This document shows positions 1 to 10,240 of a DNA stretch of 64,000 nt, piece after piece (the first letter of the stretch is position 1; each line of letters opens with the position of its first letter). Both the position numbers and the translations under genes were made by a program. The notes under the pieces were generated by a model, which saw only the letters and a list, made by a program, of their open reading frames with translations, did no database searches and was not told the origin of the DNA. The stretch covers positions 16,031 to 80,030 of the forward strand of contig MNCI01011459.1 in assembly GCA_015680685.1 (NCBI GenBank), read 5' to 3'. This DNA comes from Gnetum montanum (Eukaryota; Streptophyta; Gnetopsida; Gnetales; Gnetaceae).

Positions 1-571
1 ATATGGGGCCCACTTTTTCAATTTTCTCCTAGCCCTGAAATTTTTTATTTTCTTCCTAACCCCTACACCTTCGGTAGTTATCATTAATATATCCCCAGAT
101 CCGTATTAGCCATACCACAACCTAGCCAATGGACCTACACCGAAGCAAGGTATTAATTACATGATGATTCATTTACCCTTGCTAATATATGATTGTGTTG
201 TGTGTGCAGATGGCGATCATACAACAATAGATTGGATCTGGAGCAAACACTTGGAGTGGAGCAGCACTGAAGAAGCTATGCAAGGGGCAAGATCGATGGC
301 ACGCTTATGGATGGACAACAAAGACGCAATCTTGGCATTGGCAGCAACAACACTTCTTTCTCTCTCTCTTTTTCTCAGTTGCCAACTAAGGCCTAATGTC
401 ATTGTAATAAGGTGTTCACCCTTGTTGTCATGAGCACCAGTTTTGTCAAGTCTTGTAATGATGATCCATTCACATGTCATCCCATTAGTTCCATTCCCCT
501 CAATAATTCCATACCTTCCTGATATTATTGTAAGGAACTCAAGGATGAGTTTTCATTCATTCATGGAGGTA
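1..571 (+). mobile_element. 3' internal region of Athila-like LTR retrotransposon X
   Basis: This stretch lies directly upstream of a 3' LTR and matches, in reverse complement, the 3' non-coding part of element D around 45305-45880. It ends in the family's polypurine tract, ATGGAGGTA, immediately before the LTR. A frame open from 161 to 433 has a counterpart in the same frame in D (complement of about 45389-45757); shared words include HTTIDW, LWMDN and MQG. It may be a remnant coding segment or simple nucleotide similarity. The rest of X lies beyond the left edge. Confidence 0.7.
161..433 (+). CDS. Small conserved reading frame near the 3' end of element X (unknown)
   Basis: Ninety codons, no recognised family. 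The first two thirds align with a frame in element D (minus strand, about 45757 to 45389): LPLLI.DCVV, HTTIDW, KHL.W, MQG.R, LWMDN are shared. Both copies sit between the last pol gene and the polypurine tract, where Athila elements may carry an env-like or extra ORF. The C-terminal third (leucine and serine rich) does not align in frame. No signal peptide or domain is certain. It could be chance openness in a nucleotide-conserved 3' region. Confidence 0.25.
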   Translation: MMIHLPLLIYDCVVCADGDHTTIDWIWSKHLEWSSTEEAMQGARSMARLWMDNKDAILALAATTLLSLSLFLSCQLRPNVIVIRCSPLLS

Positions 572-1619
572 TGATGAGATGCAATTCGCATGAGCCGCAA
601 TATCACAGCTGCCATGATATCGCATCCCATGGGATATCGTGTCATTCCATACAATATCGCGTACACGATATCGCGGTCCATCACCAAATCTATAAATAAG
701 AGGTGGCACTCCCCTTATTTCCCATCCTGGTCTAGAAGTAGTGAAGCTCTGGCAGTTTGACCACTTCAGAGATAGATTAATTTCTCATGTGCCCGTAGTA
801 GAAGTCCTAGAGTGAACGGATCTTTGTTCAAGCAACATTGTACCTAAACACAAAGTTGTGTATGGTAATAAATATGAACTTGATTGGATAAACCTTGCAA
901 TGCATGGAATAGGATTTTATTTTAATTGCTATTCATTACTTTCCTAGAATGTGGTATGAGTACGACTTGATTACGAGCATCTAAGGATGTGTATGGTTAG
1001 TCAAGGAATCGGTTGCTCGTCGCATGCGGTATGAGTACGACTTGATTACGAGCATCTAGTGTGACTACTTGGTAACCCAGTGGTGTATTCCAGGATCTAC
1101 GCTTGGTAATCCTAGTGGTAGTTGAACACCCCGATGTGTATGGTTAGTCAAGGAATCAGCTGCTTATCGCACTTAGGCTAGATAGGTTCTTTCAACCCTT
1201 TCCTCCTAGTTAAGTGCCTCAATACGACCACTTCGAGCATGTGCATTACGTGTGGTGATCCCAGTAATGATTAGTGTTTGGTAGCCACAGTTGCATCGAT
1301 TCAGGGTGTGTACGGTAAGTGAGAATGAATGCTAACGCTAGTTAATTTAGACTTAGTTCATTAGTTAGAGTTAGTTAGTTTCTCAACCTTTCACTCTTTA
1401 GCATAGAAGACATAAAACCAGAAAAGACTAAAAATCATATACCTCAAACTTACTTAACCATACACCGTGACAACTACAAGTAAGTCTGGGAAGACAACGA
1501 ATGATTAACCCCAAGTGTTTCATGGGGCATGTAGGAATTTAGTCTACGGAGTTCGACTAGATCGTGCGTGCTACGCTTGTTTTGTATGGTTGAGTGTAGG
1601 GGTACCTCGCCACTCATCA
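572..1619 (+). repeat. 3' LTR of element X (1048 bp)
   Basis: It begins TGATGAGATG right after the polypurine tract and ends CACTCATCA, giving the TGATGA...TCATCA termini shared by all family LTRs here. A TATA box (TATAAATA) lies at 691-698, preceded by a cluster of GATATC-centred palindromes (about 615-680). It is longer than the other LTRs, partly because of internal direct repeats: 31 bp at 953-983 and 1028-1058, and 25 bp at 986-1010 and 1133-1157. The closest relative in the window is the LTR of element D. Confidence 0.85.
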
Positions 1620-1956
1620 AACACCCAATAGAAATGATGAACCTATCACTGTGGAAAGGTAAAAGAATCCATGCATTACCACTAATAGTAGAGGATGCAG
1701 TTGTGGGCCAAAAATTCAAAATATTAACACAACCCACAACAAAGTTTAGGAGCAAGTGTATGAGCAAAGACCAGTCTACCTAGTAGCCACTAAACCAGAT
1801 AACACCCAATGGCTTAAAAATGAGAATATAAAGTTGTTTCAAATATGCATGGAGATAATTGATCTACTTATTAGTTTTAGACATAAGAAAACAAACCAAA
1901 CAAAGGACTTAGACGCATGTATCTTACACTCTAATTATACACCGAAAAAAGAGATT

Positions 1957-2422
1957 AAACATGGAGACCCAGGGATTAAAATAGAAAATCAAGAAGAAGA
2001 AGCAAATACATATGGATCCCCCAAAATGAAAATATCTTTAAATTTAGATAAAGATACATCTCAAAATGATCCAAATGAGACTATCACCAATGTTAGATGT
2101 GCTACCATGTGATTAATTAAATCAATAACAATGATAGATGAAAAATCAATGGTGTATAACTGAGGAATTGTGTAGTCCATCTCTCAAATATGTAAACATG
2201 GAGACCCAGGGGTTAAAATAGAAAATCAAGAAGAAGAAGCAAATACATATGGATCCCCCAAAATGAAAATATCTTTAAATTTAGATAAAGATACATCTAA
2301 AAATGATCCAAATGAGACTATCACCAATGTTAGATGTGCTACCACGTGATTAATTAAATCAGTAACAATGATAGATGGAAAATTGATGGCGTATAACTGA
2401 GGAATTGTGCAGTCCATCTCCC
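1957..2422 (+). repeat. Tandem duplication, about 237-bp unit, two copies
   Basis: The segment beginning ATGGAGACCCAGG at 1961 restarts at 2198, and the two copies stay nearly identical to about 2185 and 2422. Visible differences are few single-base changes. The copies are much closer to each other than the E element is to its relatives, so the duplication is younger than the element. It lies in the region after the protease segment, and the second copy is followed by a CATGGGGGAGATG run. Confidence 0.9.
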
Positions 2423-3080
2423 CCATCGAATTGTGTAGTCATGGGGGAGATGCTCCATCCTGGTTCAAGAAATGATAAGTATTTTTCACCTTCTTTTTGT
2501 TTTATAATTTTTTATCATTTTCTTGTTTCTACCAAAATTTTCTAATTCTTCATATGTTTTCCATTTCTTAATATTTTTCTCTTTTCCTGAGTCATTCCCT
2601 TTATGTTTAATAAATGTATTTCATGTTTTTGTTAATAAGATTGCCAAGTCACGATGCAAAAGTCAAAGCTATGTGTTGGATTTTTGTGCTATGCTATTAA
2701 GATGATTGGGTAAGTAATTGTGTAAAGCAATGAGACCACCTCATCCATCCCTCCAATTCTCTAAATAAAAGGCCTTTTTCATGGAAACAATTTGGTTCTT
2801 CTTTCATGAAACTAAAATTAATCAATAATCATTATACCTTGAAGAAAGAGGGAACAACCAAGTGGGAATGGTAAGGGTGTGACCTCAAGGGGACTTGTTA
2901 GGTTTTCTTTTTGTCTTCCTTTGTGTGGTTTATGACTCCTCTTAGAACATATCATCGCTCCTCCATTGACCAATAAAAAGAAAGCTTTATCTTTGCATGG
3001 TTTGGTTCCCATTTCAAAAAACCAACAACAACAAAAACAAAAATGAAAAACAAAAAAATGAAAAAAAGAAAAGAAAATGA

Positions 3081-3099
3081 TAATAATAATAATAATAAT
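3081..3099. repeat. (AAT)n microsatellite
   Basis: About six AAT units in the spacer of element E, preceded by an A-rich low-complexity stretch (3015-3080). A similar AAT run occurs at the matching place in element B (21351-21379). Confidence 0.9.
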
Positions 3100-4623
3100 G
3101 GGAATTCAAAGCACACCCTTAGACACAATAATAGGCTACAAGCACTAGTTATGGGGTTGGAATGATATGTTACCCATGCCTAAAGGTGCCCCTCTAACTA
3201 AGGCCCTTCCTTCCTTCTTCTCTTTTTGAAGTGATGATTGTTCTTTGAGGTGGTTGTGAACTTATGGTGGTCAACAGGAAGAAACACATAAATGCAAGGT
3301 TACTGTTCATGGTATGGACTTGGTCTGAACTTGGATAGATAGGTATGCTGATCATTTTAATCACATTTTTCACAAGAACCTATTGTGGACATGGTCAAGT
3401 ACCTTACATCCCTATCTTTGCAATCCTTTCTCATCCCATTATTCACTTCACTGCTGCATGTGATTATGAGCCTTTTGGTTTTGTGTAGTATAGTACGACA
3501 TCCCAACCATGGTAGTTGTGTGTTGTTGGGATGAAGGCATGATCTACATTTAATTTCTTGGATGTCCATGGACATCTATAGAAGTGGTTATGAAAGGGCA
3601 TTATGGTAGGAGCCTACTTTGTGGAGGACCCACTTGCATAACTTTTGTTGATCATGGCTTTGAACTAACCTTCACATCTTCTAGAACATTAATGATAGTT
3701 TCTCTGAATTTATGCATAATTTTGGGACTACTTCTCATCACTTTCAATTACTTTTTTACTTTTTCCTACTTTTCTATTAAAATATCCTTCAAGTTTAATA
3801 TTTCTTGGTCATTTTCTAAATCAAACCTTTGGTTTCAATTGTTTGAAAACTTGTTTGTTTCTAGAGTTATGCTTATTAGTAATGGGGGCTAGGGATGTCC
3901 ACTTTGAAATTTTGAAATTTTTCTAACATCCTATTTTCGAACATCATGGTAACTAATAGTAATTGATCAAAACAATGTGAATAGCTTAATGATTTTAGTT
4001 ACCTCATAGCCTTGGGCATAGTATGTTTTCATAACCTTGTGCTTAAATGAAAACTAAGGGATTCAAAAAGGGTTAATTATTAAGGAAAATTTAACAAAAC
4101 TAATGTTGATCCTTTGGTGACTATAGGTGATGCTAAAAGAAATGCCTAAGGAAGAAGGTCTTTTGCCAAGCATGGAAATGAAGCCAAGAGAGGGACAACA
4201 GAGGATATGCCCAAGGACAAATCATAGCAAATACAAGATAGCAGTTCAAGCATCACATGTTTACTAGATCCATGGAACGATGAGAAGAAATTTCAGTCCA
4301 TCCTTCAAGAATGTTGCACATAACTAGAGAAGCATCAACATAATAATCTATGAAAGTCTACCACCGCTAACAGCAACAACAAGAATCATCTTCAACGAAT
4401 TCTTGAAGACCTCTACAAATTTTGTAATTTTCAAAGTTTGTCTAGTCTTTTCATCACTCTGTCATTTTGAATGCATCCACTCAAATAAAATTTTGTAATA
4501 TGGTGCTCAGAGTCAATTAATGATTAGTGTCGATCAATAATTCCATACCTTCCCAATTTTGTAAACAAAGCTTAGTCCTATCCTATTAACTCAAGAATGA
4601 ATTTTTATTCAGTCATGGGGGTA

Positions 4624-5578
4624 TGATGAATCATCAGTTGGTTGGGCTATTTGATAAAAAGTCAACTTTGTTGTTGGCTTTGATATCTTAGCCCCAATAT
4701 CCTAGCCTTGATATCTTGGCTCCAATATCTTAGCCCCAATAACAAGATCCCGATAACTAGGCCCCATCAACTAGGCCTCATCAATGTAGTCTATTGCATC
4801 AATGCAGTGTCTACTTTTCTCTATAAATATGTGCTCATAGCTGTGTTTATGCAATTCTTTGTTATAGACTAGCCGAACTCTTGCAGTTTTATTCTGTAAT
4901 CTTAAAGAATAGTCAATGATTGCCTACAGTGTGGATCTAAGTCAGTTGTATGGCATCTTATTCGAGTGGCAATGTACCTGGACACATTCCATGAACGACA
5001 ATAAGATCGAGATTGATTCTTATTCATTGCAGCACTTTGACTTAGATTAAATTTACTTTCAATGCAATTTATATTCCATGTACTTAGTTAATATTTATGT
5101 TTCCATGCATGTTAATGAATTAGTGGAATGAGCATGACTAGTCTTGAGCATAAACATGCATTCACTTGGTAATCCCAATAGCATTATTGCTTGGTTCGCC
5201 CAATAGCATAGTGCTTGGTAATCCTAGTAGTGGACACGTGGGTTCAGGACATGTACGGTAAGCTGGGAATGGACACTTATCCCCCATAGGCTAGTTTAGA
5301 CTTTATATTTATGTTGTTAATTAGATTAAGTAACTGATTTCTTTATTATTGTTAGGAGAAGCATAAGGTCGAAACAACATCATTTATCATATGCCTCACT
5401 CTAGACTAAACCATACGTGACAAAGCTACCACTAGTCCAAGTGGGAAGACAGCGAACTGCAGTCAAGGCATAACGATCTAGATGGCACAACTAGTCTTGT
5501 CCATGGTATTCGATCGGATCGTGCGTGAACGCTTATGATTCATATGGTTGGGCATAGGGGGTACCTCACCACTCATCA
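4624..5578 (+). repeat. 3' LTR of element E (955 bp)
   Basis: It starts TGATGAATCA after the polypurine tract and ends ACTCATCA. The TATA box TATAAATA is at 4822-4829. Repeated GATATC or AATATC words separated by about 20 bp occupy 4680-4760. Its middle part matches, in reverse complement, the degenerate LTR at about 13500-14412, so both belong to one subfamily. The 3' flank begins ATTTT; the matching target duplication would lie off the left of the window. Confidence 0.85.
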
Positions 5579-7570
5579 ATTTTTAATTATAAGAAAAATA
5601 CAACATCATCCTAATGTGAGTTTAACATATGAAACTCACATCATATACAAATGTAGTTAGGAAAAATATTGTCATGCTTGACAAAAATATTTTTAGTTAT
5701 TTTTAGATTGCTCATAATATTAGTTATAAGTTTAGTTTAGAAAAAAATATATATATTACAACTACTCTTTTCAAGATGTTTCTAAATTTTCATTCTCTAG
5801 TTACCTACAAGATTTCTCTAAATGGAAAATCATTAGAAATACCAATAAGTTAACATGAATAAATAACAAGCAATATCCACTCATAAGATTGTTAGGAACT
5901 AATATTTTGAAATCTGTCATAATATCTTGCATGGAAGGATACCTTGTCAAGGACATAATGCATGATTCAACCATAATTTACCTATATGACTATACTTTTC
6001 AAAGGTTCAAGTGGCATGTTCCTTCAACAACATGTGTTTGGATATGAAACTTTAATAGATGAATGAAAATGATACTTTAGCATAGTTGTGGGATTAGCTT
6101 CAAAGTAAATGGAACATAGTAAAGAAATCAAACATAATGGATTATTTAAAGAAAAGTACACATGAGGGTTAGTTCAAATTCATGAGTTGAATTAACTTCT
6201 TTATGGTCGTATTTGTTAGTTAGTGTAAGAATTCTTTGTCCATTTTCGATTTTTGGTGATATTATCCTATATTTTACTAGAAAAAATTAAAGTTTGTAGT
6301 GTTTAAAAACTATAACAAATACATTATGACATTATGTATAGTAATATAGCAATTTGTTAGATCTCATCTAATCAAGAAACCATTAGTTAAAAGGTAGACT
6401 TCATGCTCTCCATGTCTCTATTCAAGACTTGAAGCTATTTCTTCTTAGGTGCCATCTAAATTTGACAAAAATTCGCAGCCAAATTCCCAAGCAATGATCA
6501 ACGTATGCTCTAATACTAATAATGCCAAAGCATGTACACTCCTTTTAAATTAACCTTGAAATCTCACTAAATCCAAATATTGAAAAAAGAAATCAATATG
6601 TTAGAATATGTGAAAACTAGCTATCTTTAATTTATGAAAAGAAGATTACAATATGTGGTTCGACACCATAATGTCCAAAACACTTACAACACTCAAAATA
6701 TACATTTGCTCTTGGAAGAAATGAGGATGTTTCATGATCAAGTCCTCCTTTTCTTTCTCAAAAAGACTCTCAGTTGCAAACTTAATGCCTTTTCTCTCTT
6801 TTCTTCTTACTTTTCTTCCTTTTCTTTCAATGCTTCAAAAATAGTCAAATCTCTTTCAATTTTCTCTTCAACTCTTGCTTTAATCTTTGCTAATTTATTC
6901 TCAATTGAATCCATAGAAATGACATTCTTCATTTCTTAATTGATTACAAGGGATACCCCGCTAAACTATGCTACCTTTTGTGCTAATAGGTGGGATTGTG
7001 CTACAAAACCTTAAATATCTCTTCCATGTTGATTTGGACTTTCATTTGTGAATTATACCTTCCATGCTATTAATATTTGTTATCGTATGGATAAGCTTAT
7101 TCCTTGAGGCATTTCATTTTGATGTGGGAATGGTGATTATCTCTTTCTTCATGCTACTTCATCTATGTGTGTTATCTCAAGAAAAACTTCGGTCTTGAAT
7201 CGCTTCTTCAATCGGCTGGGTTATTTACTTTTTTTCCTTGGATTCAGAGATCCGCCGATCCAAAGCTTTCAATAATAGGTTAAATTGTATAACAAAACCT
7301 TCAATTACACTTCCATGTTGTTGATATGGGCTTTTATCCTGAATATGGTGCTTTCCATGCAATAAGTTTTGTTTTTATATTAGTAAGTTTAATCCTTAAT
7401 TGAGGCATTCTATTCTGATTTCGGAAGGGCGATCATTGCTGCTTCGTCTAGATACGTGTTACCTCAAGCAAGAATTCCACCTTGCATCAGCTGGATCGTT
7501 TTGTTTTCCTTAGCATCGGAGATCTGACGAAAAACCAGAGCAAAAACAAATGTGTCTACTTTATTTTAAA
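5579..7570. other. Intergenic AT-rich DNA upstream of the GMC oxidoreductase gene
   Basis: I see no convincing gene or transposon protein here. A frame at 6634-6939 is dominated by Phe, Ser and Leu from a TTTTC-rich tract and is not supported as a gene. The last 600 bases hold an old local duplication, listed separately. Confidence 0.5.
6985..7530 (+). repeat. Diverged tandem duplication of about 290 bp upstream of the oxidoreductase gene
   Basis: Copy 1 (about 6985-7250) and copy 2 (about 7275-7530) share ordered words: ACAAAACCTT, TTCCATGTTG, GAGGCATT, a TTATCTC/TTACCTCAAG segment and a CGGCTGG/AGCTGG segment before a TTTTCCTT run. Identity looks near 65-70 percent by eye, with small gaps. 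The duplication is old and ends about 280 bp before the start codon, so it may have duplicated promoter-distal sequence. Confidence 0.6.
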
Positions 7571-7740
7571 GATTGAATTAAAATTGTGCTGAAAAGCACC
7601 ATTGTATTGTTCATAACAAATAAACCTGCATCCAACCTGTCGTACTCTTGCAAGAGAAAAGACCAAACTATAAACAAAGCCTCTGATGTATCTAGTAGAT
7701 TAAATTAAAGCTGTGCTAGAAGCAACAATATATTGTTTGC
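7571..7740 (+). repeat. Promoter-proximal imperfect direct repeat (about 42 bp, 127 bp apart)
   Basis: 7571-7612 (GATTGAATTAAAATTGTGCT...) recurs at 7698-7740 (GATTAAATTAAAGCTGTGCT...), continuing through AGCA, CAA and TATTGTT. The second copy lies in the presumed 5' untranslated region, the first upstream of the TATA-like box. Confidence 0.7.
7669..7674 (+). promoter_or_regulatory. Candidate TATA box of the GMC oxidoreductase gene
   Basis: TATAAA within CTATAAACAAAG lies about 140 bp before the chosen start codon, which would place transcription start near 7700 and leave a 5' leader of about 110 nt. AT-rich flanks make chance occurrence possible. Confidence 0.35.
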
Positions 7741-7812
7741 ATCAACCACCAGCAACGGCAACAACCAGAAAAGAAGGAACAAAGTTTCAAGAAACACAAC
7801 GTTCGATTCGGC

Positions 7813-9505
7813 ATGAACATGATGCGGACACGGTTCTGGGCGTTGGCGGTGCTTCTTGTGCTCGCCATTTCGGCAATGGCAGGTAATACTGACTGACTGA
7901 CTGACTGAGTGGCCGGCCTGCCCGATGCTAATTTGTGGGCATTCTTTCTTGTTTGGCATGACAGGCAGAGCCGCCCCGGAAAAGGAGGACCAGCAACGCT
8001 ACGATTATATCATCGTGGGCGGCGGCACGGCCGGCTGTCCGTTGGCGGCGACCCTGTCGGAGGGCTACAGCGTAGCCGTCCTCGAGCGCGGCGGCAATGA
8101 CGAGGACGTTCCCAGCGTGGTTCACGAACGCGGCTTCCTCGCCAACGTCAACGTCAACGCCGACGCGGAGGCGGAGGGACCATCCGAGGCCTTCGTGTCG
8201 GAGGACGGCGTCCGGAACACTCGGGCACGGGTCCTCGGCGGCGGAAGCAGCATCAACGCCGGCTTCTATACTCGGGCCGACCTGCACTTCCTGAGACACC
8301 CCGCCTTGGACTTGGCGTCGGACATGGCAGCCGTCAACGCGTCTTACCGTTGGGTGGAGGACTCCATCGTGTTCAGGCCGGTGCCGGGCCCCTGGCAGAG
8401 GGCGTTCCTGGCAGCGCTGGCACAGGTAGGGATCCGTCCCTCCAACGGCTTCAGCCTCGACCACGTCTCGGGTGCCAAGCTCGGTGGCTCCATATTCGAC
8501 CCCAACGGTTTCCGCCACTCCGCCGCCCAACTGCTCCGCCGCCACGGTCGGCCCGACCGCGTCCGCGTGCTTCTTCGGTCCACGGTCACGAGGGTGCTGT
8601 TCCAGCCTTCCGGCCGCGGGCCAAAGGCCGTCGGGGTAGAGTACCTCGATAGGGGCAGGGGCAGGGGCAGGGGCAGACGGAGGCGAATGCGGAGGCCAAG
8701 GCGGAGGCGGAGGCTGATGCTGCGTCCAAGAGGGGAAGTGGTTTTGTCTGCCGGCGCTCTCGGCAGCCCGCAGCTACTTATGCTGAGCGGCGTTGGGCCG
8801 CGGGCAGAGCTGGAAAGACATGGAATCGAGGTAGTGTGTGACCGTCCAGAGGTGGGACAGGGCATGGCGGACAACCCGCAGTGCGGCGCGTCGGTGCTGA
8901 GCGTGGCGCCGCTGGAGTTTTCTCTGATTGAAGGCGTGGGTATCACGCCAGAGTTCTACGTGGAGGCCTCGTCCAGCGGTCCGTTGGTTATGGCCGGCGG
9001 ACTCAGCCTGTCAGCCGGCAGCGTCCTCCAGAAGCTGGCGCGTCCGGCGTCGAGGGGCCAGCTCCGCCTGCGGTCCGCTGACGTCAACGTGCCGCCTGCC
9101 GTGCGTTTCAACTATTTCGCCGACGCGCGGGACCTGCGCGGATGCGCCCGGGGTATGCGCACCGTTGCGGAAATTTTGCGGACGCCGGCGATGCGGCGGC
9201 TGGCGGTGACGCCGGTTGATCCAGCACTTCCTGACCCAGAGGCCGCCCCCGACGAGGCGTTCGAGACTGTGTGCCGGAGCCGGCTGTCGACTCTGTGGCA
9301 CTACCACGGCGGTTGCGTCATAGGCCGAGTCCTTGACCGAGCGTTCCGTGTACGCGGCGTCCGTGCGCTCAGGGTGGTCGATGGTTCGGCGTTTCCGGCG
9401 TCCCCCGGGACGAATCCGCAGGCGACCGTTATGATGCTTGGCCGATACGTGGGCCTGCGGATTCTCAGCCGTCGGGCCAACCGGACGTCCGCGCGCTCGT
9501 TTTGA
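7813..9505 (+). CDS. HOTHEAD-like GMC oxidoreductase ((R)-mandelonitrile lyase-like), two exons: 7813-7882 and 7965-9505
   Basis: An FAD-dependent enzyme of the glucose-methanol-choline family, plant HOTHEAD / mandelonitrile-lyase-like branch, predicted at 536 residues; known HOTHEAD proteins are near 590. Arabidopsis HOTHEAD acts in the secretory route of epidermal cells and is linked to omega-hydroxy fatty acid oxidation for cutin; the substrate here is inferred only by family. Residues 1-23 form a signal peptide (MNMMRTRFWALAVLLVLAIS...AMA). The FAD Rossmann motif YDYIIVGGGTAGCPLA is at 36-51, with GxGxxG at 42-47. A GMC signature, GALGSPQLLMLSGVGP, is at 287-302. The active-site HYHGG is at 469-473 and the partner Asn at 507 in GTNPQAT. 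The upstream ATG was chosen because a phase-1 GT-AG intron (7883-7964, 82 nt) joins the signal peptide to the body in frame; without splicing the frame would start at 7925 with no good signal. Coding GC is far above the flanks. An Arg-rich insertion (253-279) is odd. No internal stop or frameshift is seen. Confidence 0.9.
7883..7964 (+). other. Short intron of the oxidoreductase gene
   Basis: 82 nt, starting GTAATACTGACTGACTGACT and ending GGCATGACAG. It splits a Gly codon (phase 1) right at the end of the signal peptide. The CTGA run near the donor is a small tandem repeat of four to five units. A second AG four bases later (GCAG at 7965-7968) would break the frame. Confidence 0.8.
8651..8731 (+). 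repeat. Arg/Gly-rich low-complexity coding tract in the oxidoreductase
   Basis: Four AGGGGC hexamers (8651-8674) lead into purine-rich AGGCGG-type repeats. They encode residues 253-279, with 17 arginines in 27 residues. In relatives this point is a short loop just before the GEV(V/I)L strand that precedes the GMC signature. The tract keeps the frame, so repeat expansion probably lengthened the loop. Confidence 0.8.
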
Positions 9506-10240
9506 CGCAGCAGGCAGGCATTCTCGTTCACCTTTCTTACTTTGTTTTCTCTTCCGTCCCATATTCATTTTCATCGTGCAACAACTCCATAATTCAAGGC
9601 TTCTTCATGCAAAATTTTGGTGTGCTTTATAATTCTCCGCTTGCTTTCTCCTGCTGCTCAGATTACAGAAGACATCGGTTCATTTTTTTGCCGTTTTCAT
9701 GTGGGTTCTCACACTTGGGCTAAGCCATGAAGCAAACTGTAAATATTTGCCATGTATTGTCAATGCAATTACATGAGATACGATATTCTGGGTTTTGGGT
9801 TTGTGGTAAACTACTGTAATTACGAAAATTCTGTCCTCATTTTGTATAGTTCAATTGTGAACAATAGAATGCTGTCCGAACCTCGATATGTTTCAATTTT
9901 GCCTCCAAACATTACATGTTTTGCTTACCATTTATTTTTTTCGTATTTTTATCAACCTTTGCAAATATCTTCTTAGTTCAAGAATACAAACTTCGACGAC
10001 TACACGCTGGAAAGTCCGACATTAATTGGATTCCGTAGACACAAGCAAATAAAATTGCATTTTCCCGCATAAACCAATCTTAGAATGGCACTATTCTTCT
10101 AGATAACGGCATTAAAGGGTGCGCACAGTTCCCCGCTATGTCACAACTTACAAGCGTTGCAACCAAATCCGCTCAACGTTGTAATTTGAAGGGTTCTGAT
10201 GTTCGGAAGGTATCTCTAATTTCATGTTCAACCACAAAGA
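9506..10240. other. 3' flank of the oxidoreductase gene
   Basis: The presumed 3' untranslated region and downstream spacer. GC falls sharply right after the stop at 9503-9505. No clear single polyadenylation signal stands out; AATAAA-like words occur only near 10046. Frames at 9502-9723 and 9752-9976 are unsupported. Confidence 0.4.

Larger units (their letters stand above)
1620..4623 (+). mobile_element. Internal remnant of Athila-like element E (5' part off window or displaced by X)
   Basis: The segment starts abruptly after the X LTR, within what corresponds to the region just past the protease in element A. The frame around 1760-2100 (ATKPDNTQW..., ICMEI) aligns with A's 30326-30718 frame (ATKPKDILW..., TCMET). 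It then holds a 237-bp tandem duplication, AT-rich spacer with an (AAT)n run, and a block at 3590-3640 that recurs in B (near 21790) and C (near 37260). No reverse transcriptase, integrase or second ORF is visible. It ends with a polypurine tract, ATGGGGGTA, before the LTR at 4624. X evidently inserted into E. Confidence 0.65.

Noticed and set aside
6634-6939. 101-codon plus-strand frame upstream of the oxidoreductase gene
   Set aside because: Composition is set by TTTTC-rich sequence; no domain, no start context and no counterpart elsewhere.
8344-8946. Antisense open frames across the oxidoreductase gene (also 7928-8545 and 9011-9574)
   Set aside because: GC-rich coding DNA lacks stops in antisense frames; the sense frame has all family motifs.
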